Shown here piece after piece: positions 43,397-52,607 of a stretch of 64,000 nt of DNA. Within the stretch, counting starts at the first letter, position 1, and each line of letters begins with the position of its first letter. The notes below the pieces were generated by a model that was given only the letters and a program-made list of their open reading frames with translations, had not been told where the DNA came from and searched no databases. The position numbers and the translations under genes are program-made. The stretch lies in assembly GCF_003205875.1 (NCBI RefSeq), contig NZ_PUBZ01000078.1, positions 58,155 to 122,154 of the forward strand, given 5' to 3'. Source of the DNA: Herpetosiphon llansteffanensis (GTDB taxonomy: Bacteria; Chloroflexota; Chloroflexia; Chloroflexales; Herpetosiphonaceae).

Positions 43397-45378
43397 TCTT
43401 GCACCTGAACATTGATTTCGGCAGGGTCGAGTGGCAAGCGCTCAACCTCGGGCACAGAAACAATATCGCCAATCAAGCCACTATCGCGCAAGGTTTGCAA
43501 TTGCAGCATTGCCTCAGCTGGGGTTAGGCCTTTGATACTTTCGGCAATCTTCAGTTTGGTGCTATCGGGCAAGCCAATGTTGGTTTTTGGCGCAACTTCA
43601 ACCCTTGCCAACAACAAACTCGCGCCTGAATCATCGAGGCGAACTTCGCTTTTGACGATGCTGCTAGTATCAGTGCTGAACGATGGATCTTTGATCCGCA
43701 AGGCATTTGGCAAGGCCCGATTCAATTGTTCGGCAAAATTGCCGCGCACCGCCAAGCCTTGAAAATTTGCCGTTACAATCAGCTCAAAATCGCCATCAGT
43801 GCCAGCAACGGGGCGGGTCTGCACATCATACAGGCTGGGATTTTGCGCCAAATCATCAATATTAGGCAAGAAATTGACATCAGCCAGCACTTCGCCTTCT
43901 TGCAGCACGGTTTGCATTTGAGCCGGAATCGCACTGCGAAATTGGGCTACTGCTTGGGGCAACAACGGCAGCCAATCGGCTTCGGTTGGCAACTTCAATA
44001 GGGCAGTTGTGCCGCCTTGCACTGGTTCAGCATTAATCGCGAACAGTGCGCCTTCATAGCCTTCAATCGTCCAAATGATGTCGCCGCCAGCAGGCATGTT
44101 GTAGCGAGTACCGCCTGCACTAGCGACAATTTGGATCGCGCCAACGCCATTGGTCACCCCAGTAATGCTACTACTTGCTTCGGGAATTGTCGCCTCGCCT
44201 TGGGTCAAGAAAATAATTTCTTCGCCAGCAGCGTTGAGCACCTTGACCCGCGTATTGGCTGGAATAGGATAGGCTTGGGTATTGCGGTTATAGACTTCGA
44301 GGCGGCCAGCAGCAGCTTGATCTGGCTGCTCAGTAGCCGTAATGACCGTGCCACGGACTGGCACCGAAATTGGCACAGTAATCAAACGACCTTGAATTGC
44401 TGCCGAACTTGGCTCGCTAATTGGGTCTGCTTGATAGTTGAGCCGCACATCTTCGTAGGTTTGACCGCCCAAACTGGGAGCTGGCCGCACCATGATCGTA
44501 ACGCCATTGTTAAGCTTATTGCCAAACAAAAACCAGAGCAATGCAGCAATTGCAATCGCCACCAGAATCAGCATGCCCCACAATGGGTAATTGCGTTTGG
44601 GCGCGTTTTGTTGCTTGAGTTCGGCCTTCTCGTCGGCGCGCTTTTGCTCAGATCGCGCTCGGCGGGCTTTGGCATCTTGGCGATGCATGTCATCGCTGGT
44701 TAATTCAATATCTTCTGGGCGAATGCGTGGGCGCGCTGGTGGTGCAGTAACAGTCGCGCTATCACCGCTCAGCGTATCCGAGAAATCGTTGAAGCCATCA
44801 AAATCCCAGTTGTCGTTGCCACGCGCTTGCTCGTGTTGGCGCAAGCCAGTTTCGCCAGCAGTAGAAGCGACCGAAAGGCTATCCAAGGCATCAGCCCAAT
44901 CGTCGATTTCGCTGCGTGGCTGCTGCGGCGCAGGCTTGGGAATTGGCTGGCTGGCAATCGGCTTACTAACGCTAGAACTCGTTTGCAAACGATCGGTCGT
45001 CGAAGCTGTGGGCAAACCTTCCAGCGAAGCCAAGAAATCTTCTTCGGGGCTAACAGGAGCAACTGGCTGGGCTGGAGCTGCGGCAGCCGGCGCAGGCTTG
45101 CCGCCGACTACGCTTGGCTCAATTTCTACCACCATCATCTGGCAGGTCAAAGCAGCTTTGACAACCTTGGGATCGCTGGTATAGAGCGTCAGTTCGATAC
45201 CTTCGCGGTTGGCAGTTTCGCGCAATCGATCGCAGGTTTTACGGCTTTGTAACGAAATCGAACCTTCGGGCATGAAGATATCAACATGCTCTGCTTTGGC
45301 ATTACGCACCTGCTGAAGAATGCTATCGATTGAATCAGCAAGGGCAATGGTGATCAGTTCAGTTTTGCCAGTTGTCAT
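43393..45378 (-). CDS. Membrane-anchored baseplate-J-like protein
   Basis: A 661-residue protein. Residues 1-95 form a soluble domain (ITIALADSIDSILQQVRNA), residues 95-260 are a Pro/Ser/Asp-rich and charged linker, and a single membrane helix at about 265-286 leads to a large extracytoplasmic beta-rich domain with baseplate-J-type features (PIPANTRVKVLNAAGEEIIFLT, TNGVGAIQIVASAGGTRYN). Similar proteins occur in Chloroflexota; the function is not established. I chose the ATG at 45378 with GGGGGC upstream; an earlier ATG at 45456 adds 26 non-conserved residues. It overlaps ruvX by 4 bp. Confidence 0.75.
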   Translation of the reverse strand: MTTGKTELITIALADSIDSILQQVRNAKAEHVDIFMPEGSISLQSRKTCDRLRETANREGIELTLYTSDPKVVKAALTCQMMVVEIEPSVVGGKPAPAAAAPAQPVAPVSPEEDFLASLEGLPTASTTDRLQTSSSVSKPIASQPIPKPAPQQPRSEIDDWADALDSLSVASTAGETGLRQHEQARGNDNWDFDGFNDFSDTLSGDSATVTAPPARPRIRPEDIELTSDDMHRQDAKARRARSEQKRADEKAELKQQNAPKRNYPLWGMLILVAIAIAALLWFLFGNKLNNGVTIMVRPAPSLGGQTYEDVRLNYQADPISEPSSAAIQGRLITVPISVPVRGTVITATEQPDQAAAGRLEVYNRNTQAYPIPANTRVKVLNAAGEEIIFLTQGEATIPEASSSITGVTNGVGAIQIVASAGGTRYNMPAGGDIIWTIEGYEGALFAINAEPVQGGTTALLKLPTEADWLPLLPQAVAQFRSAIPAQMQTVLQEGEVLADVNFLPNIDDLAQNPSLYDVQTRPVAGTDGDFELIVTANFQGLAVRGNFAEQLNRALPNALRIKDPSFSTDTSSIVKSEVRLDDSGASLLLARVEVAPKTNIGLPDSTKLKIAESIKGLTPAEAMLQLQTLRDSGLIGDIVSVPEVERLPLDPAEINVQVQE

Positions 45379-45523
45379 TGGGTTGCCCCCAAAGCTTTCA
45401 GAATGAACACACGTCGAATGTTGTGGTGTTGGCAGAATCTCGGCTTTATTGTACAACGATCTGCTAGCGATGAGGACAACACCACAGTTTGTTACCTCAT
45501 TGGGCGATTAATCCTCATGATTC

Positions 45524-45569
45524 CCCCTCTCCTCGCTGAGCGGGAGAGGGGTCTAGGGGGTGAGGGATA
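45524..45569. repeat. REP-like palindrome between the baseplate-J-like gene and alaS
   Basis: CCCCTCTCC (45524-45532) with GGAGAGGGG (45543-45551), followed by TCTAGGGGGTGAGGGA. Member of the dispersed palindrome family; it could stop the alaS transcript but has no T run. Confidence 0.8.
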
Positions 45570-45571
45570 CT

Positions 45572-48241
45572 TTAGAGCAAACTGCTGGCTTCAGCCAAAG
45601 CTTGATCAAGCGCAGCTGCATCGCGACCGCCTGCTTGAGCAAAATCGGCGCGGCCACCGCCACCACCACCAACTTTGGCAGCCAAGGCTTTAACCAAGTT
45701 GCCAGCATGGCGGCCAGCTTTAACGTGATCGGCGGTTGCTGCTGCAAGCAACAATGGCTTGCCATCGATGACTGTGCCAAGGATGACGACACCGCTGCCT
45801 ATTTTATCGCGCAGTTGCTCGCCAAGTCGGCGGAAGCTATCAGCGTCGCTGGCTTCAACCCGAGCCACAACCAATGGCGTGCCTGCGTGCTCAGTTTTTT
45901 GGGCTAGCAAGCTATCAACTTGGCCAGCAGCTAATTCGCCACGCAAGCGTTTGATTTCATCGCGGCGCGATTTTTGGTCGAGCAACAAGGCATCGAGTTT
46001 TTCTTCGACTTTGCCTGGCTGTGCACCAAGTTTCTCGCCCAAGGTACGAATCAATTGGGCTTGTTGACTGACCCATTCGGCGGCAGCGCGACCAGTAACG
46101 GCCTCGATCCGGCGCACGCCTGAGGCTACCGAGCCTTCACTGACAATCTTAAAGAAGCCAATTTCGCCGGTGCGGGCAACGTGAACGCCACCACACAACT
46201 CGCGTGAGCAAACTGGAGCTTCGCTGTTGGCATGCACATGATCGCTGCTATCGCCACAACCAACGGTCACCACGCGCACAACATCGCCATATTTTTCGCC
46301 AAACAAGGCCATTGCGCCCAACTCGCGAGCTTGCGGCAAGGCCATTTCTGCTGCTTCAACCTTGCTATCAGCGCGAATCCAAGCATTCACTTGGTCTTCG
46401 ATCTGTTGCAGTTGGTCGCTGCTCAAGCCTTTTTGGTTGTTGAAGTCGAAGCGTAAACGCTCTGGCGCAACCAACGAGCCTTTTTGCTCAGCATGATCGC
46501 CCAAGCTATCGCGCAACGCACGGTGCAACAAGTGGGTGGCGGTATGATTGCGCACAATATCGCGGCGACGAGCTGCATCAACCGTGACGGTTACTTGCTC
46601 GCCAAGGCTCACGCTACCTTCGCTGACGCGCCCACGATGGACAAACACGCCAGGTACAGGCTTTTGCACATCGTCGATCACAATTTTGCCGTGCGGCCCG
46701 ACCAATACGCCACTATCGCCCATTTGGCCGCCGCTTTCGGCGTAACACGAGGTGCGATCGAGCACAAAAGCGACTTCTTGGCCGCGTTGCACCGTGCCAA
46801 GTTCTTCACCATCGAACTCTAGCGCCAGCACATGGCCCCAGCTTTCCAGCTCGTGATAGCCAGTGAAGCTGGTTGGGGCCAAATTGCGCTCGGCCCAGCG
46901 TTCGGTAATTGCGCCTTTTTTGAATTGGGCAGCACCACGACCGCGAGCACGTTGCGCTTCAAGCTCTGTATCATAACCGTCCAAGTCAACTGTCAAACCA
47001 CGTTCGGCCACAATCCGTTCGGTCAGATCGAGCGGAAAGCCATAGGTATCGTAGAGCTTGAAGGCATCAGTGCCGCTGAAAACCGCTTTATCTGCTTGAT
47101 TTGGCAACATTGCTTCAAGTTGGCGCAAACCGCCAGCCAAGGTTTTGTTGAAGCGTTCTTCTTCGCCAGTCACTACCTCGGCAATATAGCTTTGTTTGCT
47201 GCGCAACTCTGGGTAGGCATCGCCCATCATATCAATCACGGTGGCGATTGTTTCGGCCAAGAATGGCGCTTTGAAGCCAATAGTTTGGCCAAAATAGGCG
47301 GCGCGGCGCACCAAACGGCGCAGCACATACGAACGGCCTTCGTTGCCAGGCCGCAAGCCATCGGCAATCATAAAGGCGATCGAGCGGCTATGGTCGGCCA
47401 CAACGTGATAGGCCGAGCTATTGGCTTGATAATGTTCGCTGCCAGAGCCGAGCAATTCCATCACCGTGTGAATAATTGGCGTAAACAAGTCGGTTTCATA
47501 CGAACGAAACACGCCTTGTTTGACAATCGCCAAGCGTTCGAGGCTCATGCCGGTATCGATTGATGGCTTAGGCAGCGGAGTCAATACGCCGTTTTCATCA
47601 CGGTTGTATTGCATAAACACCAAGTTCCAAATTTCCATATAGGTGTCGTCTTCGGAGTTGACACCTTCTGGCACTTGGTTATCTGGATCGTCGCCGATGT
47701 AATAATGAATTTCCGAGCATGGCCCGCGTGGCCCAACATCGCCAGCCGACCACAAATTATCCGCAGCATCGAAGCGCAGAATCCGTTCGGCAGGCATATA
47801 GGCCAGCCATAAATCGTGAGCTTCTTCGTCGGCGGGAATTTGCTCGTCGCCTTCGTAAATACTGACCCACATGCGTTTGGGATCAAGCCCAATTTCTTGG
47901 GTCAGAAACTCCCATGCAAAGCGAATCGCATCTTTTTTGAAATAATCGCCAAACGAAAAATTGCCCAGCATTTCAAAAAAGGTATGGTGACGCGGCGATG
48001 GCCCAACATTTTCAAGGTCGTTTTGCTTGCCAGAGATGCGCAAACATTTTTGCGATGAAACGGCACGGCTGTAGGGGCGGCTTTCGCGACCTAAAAAGAC
48101 ATCATTAAACTGAACCATCCCAGCCACTGTAAACAACAGGGTGGGATTATCGGCAGGAATCAGCGAGCTACTTGGCACGACGGCGTGCCCTTGCCGCGCA
48201 AAGTAGTCTAAGAAACGCTGCCGTAGCTCTGAACCTTTCAT
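45572..48241 (-). CDS. alaS: Alanyl-tRNA synthetase
   Basis: An 889-residue class II synthetase that charges tRNA-Ala. The start LRQRFLDYFARQGHAVVPSSSLIP and motif 1-3 regions are standard. The editing domain has HTATHLLHRALRDSL, and CGGVHVARTGEIG follows. The C-terminal Gly-rich linker VGGGGGGRADFAQAGG is typical. The ATG at 48241 has TTGAGG upstream. Full length and apparently intact. Confidence 0.98.
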   Translation of the reverse strand: MKGSELRQRFLDYFARQGHAVVPSSSLIPADNPTLLFTVAGMVQFNDVFLGRESRPYSRAVSSQKCLRISGKQNDLENVGPSPRHHTFFEMLGNFSFGDYFKKDAIRFAWEFLTQEIGLDPKRMWVSIYEGDEQIPADEEAHDLWLAYMPAERILRFDAADNLWSAGDVGPRGPCSEIHYYIGDDPDNQVPEGVNSEDDTYMEIWNLVFMQYNRDENGVLTPLPKPSIDTGMSLERLAIVKQGVFRSYETDLFTPIIHTVMELLGSGSEHYQANSSAYHVVADHSRSIAFMIADGLRPGNEGRSYVLRRLVRRAAYFGQTIGFKAPFLAETIATVIDMMGDAYPELRSKQSYIAEVVTGEEERFNKTLAGGLRQLEAMLPNQADKAVFSGTDAFKLYDTYGFPLDLTERIVAERGLTVDLDGYDTELEAQRARGRGAAQFKKGAITERWAERNLAPTSFTGYHELESWGHVLALEFDGEELGTVQRGQEVAFVLDRTSCYAESGGQMGDSGVLVGPHGKIVIDDVQKPVPGVFVHRGRVSEGSVSLGEQVTVTVDAARRRDIVRNHTATHLLHRALRDSLGDHAEQKGSLVAPERLRFDFNNQKGLSSDQLQQIEDQVNAWIRADSKVEAAEMALPQARELGAMALFGEKYGDVVRVVTVGCGDSSDHVHANSEAPVCSRELCGGVHVARTGEIGFFKIVSEGSVASGVRRIEAVTGRAAAEWVSQQAQLIRTLGEKLGAQPGKVEEKLDALLLDQKSRRDEIKRLRGELAAGQVDSLLAQKTEHAGTPLVVARVEASDADSFRRLGEQLRDKIGSGVVILGTVIDGKPLLLAAATADHVKAGRHAGNLVKALAAKVGGGGGGRADFAQAGGRDAAALDQALAEASSLL

Positions 48242-48378
48242 TTGGGAACCTCAAGATATTAAGAACATAGAACAAAGAGCATAGAACAAAGCCAATTATT
48301 GTGCTCAAGCCATTAATGTTCTATGTTCTATGCTCTGTGCTCTCACGATTATACACGATGCTGATGGGCTATTTGCGT
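48242..48378. repeat. Inverted pair of AGAACATAGAACA-type repeats
   Basis: AAGAACATAGAACAAAGAGC at 48261-48280 faces its near-inverse TGTTCTATGTTCTATGCTCT at 48317-48336. The same block is present at 19698-19725 and 28038-28072. Confidence 0.75.
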
Positions 48379-49221
48379 TCAGCGTAGCTCTAATTCAAAC
48401 AAACTATAGGCTTCGTTGGTATCGTGCCAGTTGAGTTGGCCAATTAATTGAGCTTGGCGACTGTCACGCCACTGTGGAGTCAGCAACTCTTGGCATTCGG
48501 GCATGGTGCGAGCATGAGCCAAAAGCGTCGTTTGAGCAGCAGCATCGCCTTCAATATGCGCAATAAAGCCATCTGGTTGGCAAATCATCCAGCCACTGCC
48601 ATCAGGCAACACATACAATTCTTGGCTGGCAGCACGGCGTTCAAGCTCAGCTTGATCAAGGTTGCGCACCGTCCACTGATAAACATAGCGCCCGCCATGA
48701 TCGTGCAAATTCTGGGCTTGACTCAAATCGATCAAGGCTGAATCGTGTACAACATTAGCTGGGGCAGCGGCAAGATCATTCAATCCATACCATTCAATAA
48801 AGCCAACATTGGCAAAATTGAGCTTTTCGGCCATCGAATGCATGCGCTGATTGCTGCGCTCGGTCATATAACCAATGGTGTGTGCATTCCAGCTTTTGGC
48901 CCAATTGATCGAATACTCGATCAATTCGCGGCCCAAGCCTTGGCCTTGCAACGCAGGATGAATCCGCAAGCCACCAAACCAAGCTTGGGTTGGCGAAAGC
49001 ACCCGCAGGCGCAGCACAACCACAGGTTCTTGCCAGCCAGCAATCTCGCCAACATACAAATGGCCTTGCGGCAACCAATAATCCCAAACATCGCCAATAT
49101 AATCTGCTTGGCCGTTCCACAGGGTATTGCACCACGCCACAATCGGCTCGCGATCGTCGCTGGTGGCTGGGCGCAGGGTAACTCTATTTGAGTTCGTCGT
49201 CATCGTAGGCATGTAAATCAT
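48379..49221 (-). CDS. GNAT-family acetyltransferase
   Basis: A 280-residue protein whose N-terminal half is a GNAT fold: RVTLRPATSDDREPIVAW, the acetyl-CoA loop RIHPALQGQGLGRELIEYS, and NQRMHSMAEKLNF. The C-terminal half (about 150-280) is a further, possibly degenerate GNAT-like or unknown domain. The substrate cannot be predicted. The start is uncertain: ATGs at 49221, 49212 and 49203 all overlap the end of the preceding gene, and I chose 49221 because AGAG precedes it. Translational coupling is likely. Confidence 0.82.
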   Translation of the reverse strand: MIYMPTMTTNSNRVTLRPATSDDREPIVAWCNTLWNGQADYIGDVWDYWLPQGHLYVGEIAGWQEPVVVLRLRVLSPTQAWFGGLRIHPALQGQGLGRELIEYSINWAKSWNAHTIGYMTERSNQRMHSMAEKLNFANVGFIEWYGLNDLAAAPANVVHDSALIDLSQAQNLHDHGGRYVYQWTVRNLDQAELERRAASQELYVLPDGSGWMICQPDGFIAHIEGDAAAQTTLLAHARTMPECQELLTPQWRDSRQAQLIGQLNWHDTNEAYSLFELELR

Positions 49222-49840
49222 CAAACTCTATATCATCGAGATCGACAGCACTGCCGTCGTTATCGAAATCATCAAGGTCAAAGCCAATACCAGCCAAGCC
49301 CGAATCTTCTTCGAGGCCGCTGGCCAGAGTACTCAACACGCGTTGCAAGGTTGTCGCGTTTTCGGCAGCAAAATACGCGAGGCTGTTGGCATTCAAACGC
49401 GCTTGTTGACCATCATCAAGCGGACTAGCGCCCAACAAAATCACAGGCATCGAGGCGATGGTTTTGCCATAGGTGCTCAAAAAGCGTTCAAGCTCGCGCT
49501 CGGCAAAAATCGATTGCTCTTCGCTTTCGAGGTCAAGCAGCAAAATCACACCATCGGTATTGTGCAAAACGTGCTGGCGATCAGCGGCAGTTGAGCCAGC
49601 AGAACGCAAGGCATGCAGCATATAGACGGGATTAATATCGCCAAGGGTAGCATTTGCAGGCCGGTAACGAGCTACGAGGGTTGGTTCGTCCGTTGGCGGG
49701 CTATCCCAGGTTACTTCGCGTTCAGCGAGCGGAATGGCTGTAACCAGTTGGGCGGCTAGCTTCACTGCATTGCGGGTAGGTGGGCCAAATAGCACGACCT
49801 TGCAATGCCATTCGTTTGTCTCATGATTGAGCCGTGACAT
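49184..49840 (-). CDS. MglA-like small GTPase homologue with degenerate P-loop
   Basis: A 218-residue protein. KVVLFGPPTRNAVKLAAQL at 14-32 aligns with the MglA P-loop (GPxxxGKTxxL), but Gly-Lys-Thr is replaced by Arg-Asn-Ala, and the N/TKxD motif is GASPLDD, so GTP binding is doubtful. NTDGVILLLDLESEE and the spacing fit Ras-like GTPases that control gliding polarity (MglA). The C-terminal 40 residues are highly acidic (DLDDFDNDGSAVDLDDIEFDD). The ATG at 49840 has GGAGGAG upstream. Cellular role is an inference. Confidence 0.6.
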   Translation of the reverse strand: MSRLNHETNEWHCKVVLFGPPTRNAVKLAAQLVTAIPLAEREVTWDSPPTDEPTLVARYRPANATLGDINPVYMLHALRSAGSTAADRQHVLHNTDGVILLLDLESEEQSIFAERELERFLSTYGKTIASMPVILLGASPLDDGQQARLNANSLAYFAAENATTLQRVLSTLASGLEEDSGLAGIGFDLDDFDNDGSAVDLDDIEFDDLHAYDDDELK

Positions 49841-50196
49841 AGCTCCTCCGAAATTCCACTGCAAAAACGATGGGCAGTCGCAAGGATTATAGCATTGTCT
49901 CGCAGCTTAGCGCTAGCTTTTCATGCTTGTTACGTTCCCTCCTCCCCAGCCCTCTCCTTCCAAGGGTAGGTTTTGAGCGATTGATGGTGGCATGGAGCGT
50001 TCCCTCACCCCCCAACCCCCTCTCCCACTGGACGCGGGTGAGGGGGAGCCGACCGTTGTGCACCAAGAATTGCGACAGAACCACGGTGTTAAAGCCTCTC
50101 GCCCGCGCCACGGGAGAGGGGTTGGGGAAAGCGGATCTTAAAACCCCTGCCCAACCGAAGTTGCACAGGGGTTTGTTCAAATGGATCAAGCGGAAT
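49841..50196. repeat. Gap with three REP-like palindromes
   Basis: A degenerate copy at about 49929-49968, a complex one at 50002-50052 (CCCTCACCC with GGGTGAGGG), and CCTCTCgCCCG with CGGGaGAGG at 50095-50119. A terminator hairpin follows at 50141-50174. No ORF is credible. Confidence 0.8.
50141..50174 (-). terminator. Intrinsic terminator of the HExxH protein gene
   Basis: AAACCCCTG (50141-50149) pairs with CAGGGGTTT (50166-50174), and the minus strand continues with TTTT. It lies just downstream of the gene ending at 50197. Confidence 0.75.
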
Positions 50197-51732
50197 TTAT
50201 GGCAAAACGTTCAAGGCATTGCGCACATTATCTTGATTCGAGCTAAAGATAACCACAAATTCTTGGCCGCTGCCTTTGATCCCAACGTGCACATCGTCGT
50301 CAGTGCGGTTCAGATCGTTTTCGCGCAACAACAAATCGCCGTTGGATTTGAAGGTGGCGCGGAACAAGTTGAGAAATTCATCGCCATCAGCGGCAGTATC
50401 CCAGCGCAACGTCCATTGCAACACGGGCGTGAAATCGCTGGTGTGCTCATACAAGCTCATACGACCGCCGCCAATGCCAGCAGCCGCCGCGTCCATATCG
50501 CCAGCAGCATCGGTATATTCAAGCAACGATTTCAGGTCAAACTCGCCAACCGTGTTGGTCATAGCCGTCGTCCAGTCAGCACCAAGCACTGGCAAGAGAT
50601 CGAATTGATTGGGCAAACTTGGGTTATCGCGGGTCGCGCTCAAATATTTTTCAGGGTGCAAAATCTGTTCTGTCGAGGTTGGTGGGTCTTGCAAGGCTTT
50701 GGTTACTGCTTCCCAACCGCCTGCTGCATAGACTTCCTCAACAAAGGTCAAACCGTCTTCATAGGGAAATACCAAGCCATCGCGCAACACGCCTGGTACT
50801 TTTTCCAAAATATCGCTGCTGTCTTGTTGTTCTTGCAAGGTGCGCAACAATTCTTGTAATTGATCAGGCGACATGCGCGGCACTAAATCGGTTTGCAGCC
50901 AATCGCTCATTAATTTGGTTGCATCGCCTTCAACCAACGAACGAAACGCCAACGAACGATCAGCATCAAATTCGCCAACTTTCAAGCCATCTTGCAAATT
51001 GATCAATTGATCTTGTAAGTTGTGATTAAATTCATGGGCGTAGGTAATTTGATCTGCTGCGGGGAAATTATTATTTTCAGCAATAATATAAAATGTATCG
51101 GTTTCTGGGTCGTAGAAGCCACCAATTTGTTCAGTTTGCAAATCGATATACAATTGCTGCAAATCAATATCTTTTTCAGCTAAACCAAGCATCCACATTT
51201 GGCTGGTTTCATGGCGAAAATCCGCTGGGGTATTTTCGGTTTCCATTTCTTTGACAATGTAATCGCGCAATTCATCGCGGGTCAGCATGCGCCGCGTCAC
51301 AGGCCGTTCTTCAGCCAAGCCGCGTAAGGCAATCACTTCTTGCTCAATTTGCTTCATCACTGCGACAATTTCGGCTGGTGGCTCTACGCCGCCTGGGCCG
51401 GTTGGCGTTGGCGCAGCAGGATCAACGGTTGGGGTCGGGCCAGCCTCTGGAATGGCGGTTGGCTCCAGCGCAGGGCTGGTTGGCTCGGCCACACTGGTTG
51501 GCGGGTTATTCAAACGCTCTTGTAAATCGTTAACTTGGTCTTGCAGCTGGCGGTTTTTATCTTGCACCTCGTCAGCAGCAGTAACTTGATCTTTCAATTT
51601 GCCAAATTCGGCTTGGGTGGTGGCATCACGCGAGATAAGCGTGCCCCGTTCAACCCACAGCCAACCGCTAGCGCCGAGTGCCACCAACAGCAACGCCACT
51701 AGCCCAATTATTGTAACACGTGTTCGATTCAT
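50197..51732 (-). CDS. Membrane-anchored putative metallopeptidase (HExxH)
   Basis: A 511-residue protein: N-terminal membrane anchor (7-27), coiled coil (about 40-75), Pro/Thr-rich linker (78-118), then a domain with the zinc-metallopeptidase motif QITYAHEFNHNLQDQ (HEFNH, 233-237). In related Chloroflexota proteins the same motif reads HEFTHALQDQ (family knowledge). GGFYDPETDTFYI at 204-216 precedes it, as in that family. It probably works outside the membrane. The third zinc ligand is not identified by eye. Confidence 0.7.
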   Translation of the reverse strand: MNRTRVTIIGLVALLLVALGASGWLWVERGTLISRDATTQAEFGKLKDQVTAADEVQDKNRQLQDQVNDLQERLNNPPTSVAEPTSPALEPTAIPEAGPTPTVDPAAPTPTGPGGVEPPAEIVAVMKQIEQEVIALRGLAEERPVTRRMLTRDELRDYIVKEMETENTPADFRHETSQMWMLGLAEKDIDLQQLYIDLQTEQIGGFYDPETDTFYIIAENNNFPAADQITYAHEFNHNLQDQLINLQDGLKVGEFDADRSLAFRSLVEGDATKLMSDWLQTDLVPRMSPDQLQELLRTLQEQQDSSDILEKVPGVLRDGLVFPYEDGLTFVEEVYAAGGWEAVTKALQDPPTSTEQILHPEKYLSATRDNPSLPNQFDLLPVLGADWTTAMTNTVGEFDLKSLLEYTDAAGDMDAAAAGIGGGRMSLYEHTSDFTPVLQWTLRWDTAADGDEFLNLFRATFKSNGDLLLRENDLNRTDDDVHVGIKGSGQEFVVIFSSNQDNVRNALNVLP

Positions 51733-51849
51733 GGATATTCCTTCAAAACTAGGCCGAGATCTCTCAAACGTGTACTGAGCATATCACAGCTTTGGCCGCT
51801 TGGAAGTGAAAAAGTGGTGAGCAGTTGCGGCTGATTTGCCTATTCCGTG

Positions 51850-51855
51850 TACAAT
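51850..51855 (+). promoter_or_regulatory. Possible -10 box of the response regulator gene
   Basis: TACAAT lies 34 bp before the ATG at 51890. No good -35 box is at 17 bp, so the promoter may need an activator. Confidence 0.35.
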
Positions 51856-51889
51856 CAATAGAGCGCGATTCACTCACAATGAGGTTCTT

Positions 51890-52555
51890 ATGGAAAGTAT
51901 TAGCGTTTTTTTAGTCGATGATCATCTGGTTGTCCGCCAAGGCTTGCGTGATTTTCTCGAACTCCAAGACGATATTGAGGTTGTTGGCGATTCGGGCATG
52001 CCCGTCGAAGCAGTTGGCCAAATTAAGCAACTGTTACCAGATGTGGTGATTATGGACTTGGTGATGCCCGAAATTGATGGCGTGGAAGCGACCCGTCGGG
52101 TCAAAGCCGTTAGCCCAAGCACCCAAGTGATCGTTTTAACCTCGTTCTCCGACGATGAAAAAGTCTTTCCTGCAATCAAAGCAGGGGCGATCTCGTATTT
52201 GTTGAAAGATGTTAGCCCGCTGGAATTAGCCCGCGCCGTGCGTTCAGCCAAACGTGGCGAGGCGGTCTTGCACCCTGAGGTTGCTGCCAAATTGATGCAA
52301 GAATTCTCAACGCCTCGCAACAACGATCCCGATGCAGAAGCGCTGACCGAGCGCGAAATGGATGTGCTGCGCTTGATCGCCCGTGGCCATTCCAACCGTG
52401 AAATTGCCGATTCGCTGATCATCAGCGAAAAAACTGTCAAAACCCACGTCAGCAATATCTTGTCGAAATTGCACTTGGCAGATCGCACGCAGGCGGCGAT
52501 TTATGCCCTACGCCAACGCCTTGTGCCAATGGACGATCCCTTACCCGGGCGTTAA
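51890..52555 (+). CDS. NarL/FixJ-family response regulator
   Basis: A 221-residue two-component regulator: receiver domain with DD at 10-11, phosphoacceptor Asp56 (VVIMDLVMPEIDG), Thr and Lys switch residues (VLTSF, LLKDVSP), and a C-terminal LuxR-type HTH (LTEREMDVLRLIARGHSNREIADSLIISEKTVKTHVSNIL). It should bind DNA on phosphorylation. No kinase gene is adjacent. The ATG at 51890 has ATGAGG upstream and begins the conserved ISVFLVDDH. Confidence 0.95.
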   Translation: MESISVFLVDDHLVVRQGLRDFLELQDDIEVVGDSGMPVEAVGQIKQLLPDVVIMDLVMPEIDGVEATRRVKAVSPSTQVIVLTSFSDDEKVFPAIKAGAISYLLKDVSPLELARAVRSAKRGEAVLHPEVAAKLMQEFSTPRNNDPDAEALTEREMDVLRLIARGHSNREIADSLIISEKTVKTHVSNILSKLHLADRTQAAIYALRQRLVPMDDPLPGR

Positions 52556-52565
52556 TCTGGCTAAG

Positions 52566-52599
52566 CCGCCGCTCAACTGAGTGGCGGTTTTACTTTTTA
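52566..52599 (+). terminator. Intrinsic terminator of the response regulator gene
   Basis: CCGCC-x-CTCA / TGAG-x-GGCGG (52566-52587) is followed by TTTTACTTTTT. Confidence 0.85.
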
Positions 52600-52607
52600 G
52601 CACGATG

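Noticed and set aside
46832..47563. 243-codon plus-strand ORF
   Set aside because: Shadow of alaS on the opposite strand.
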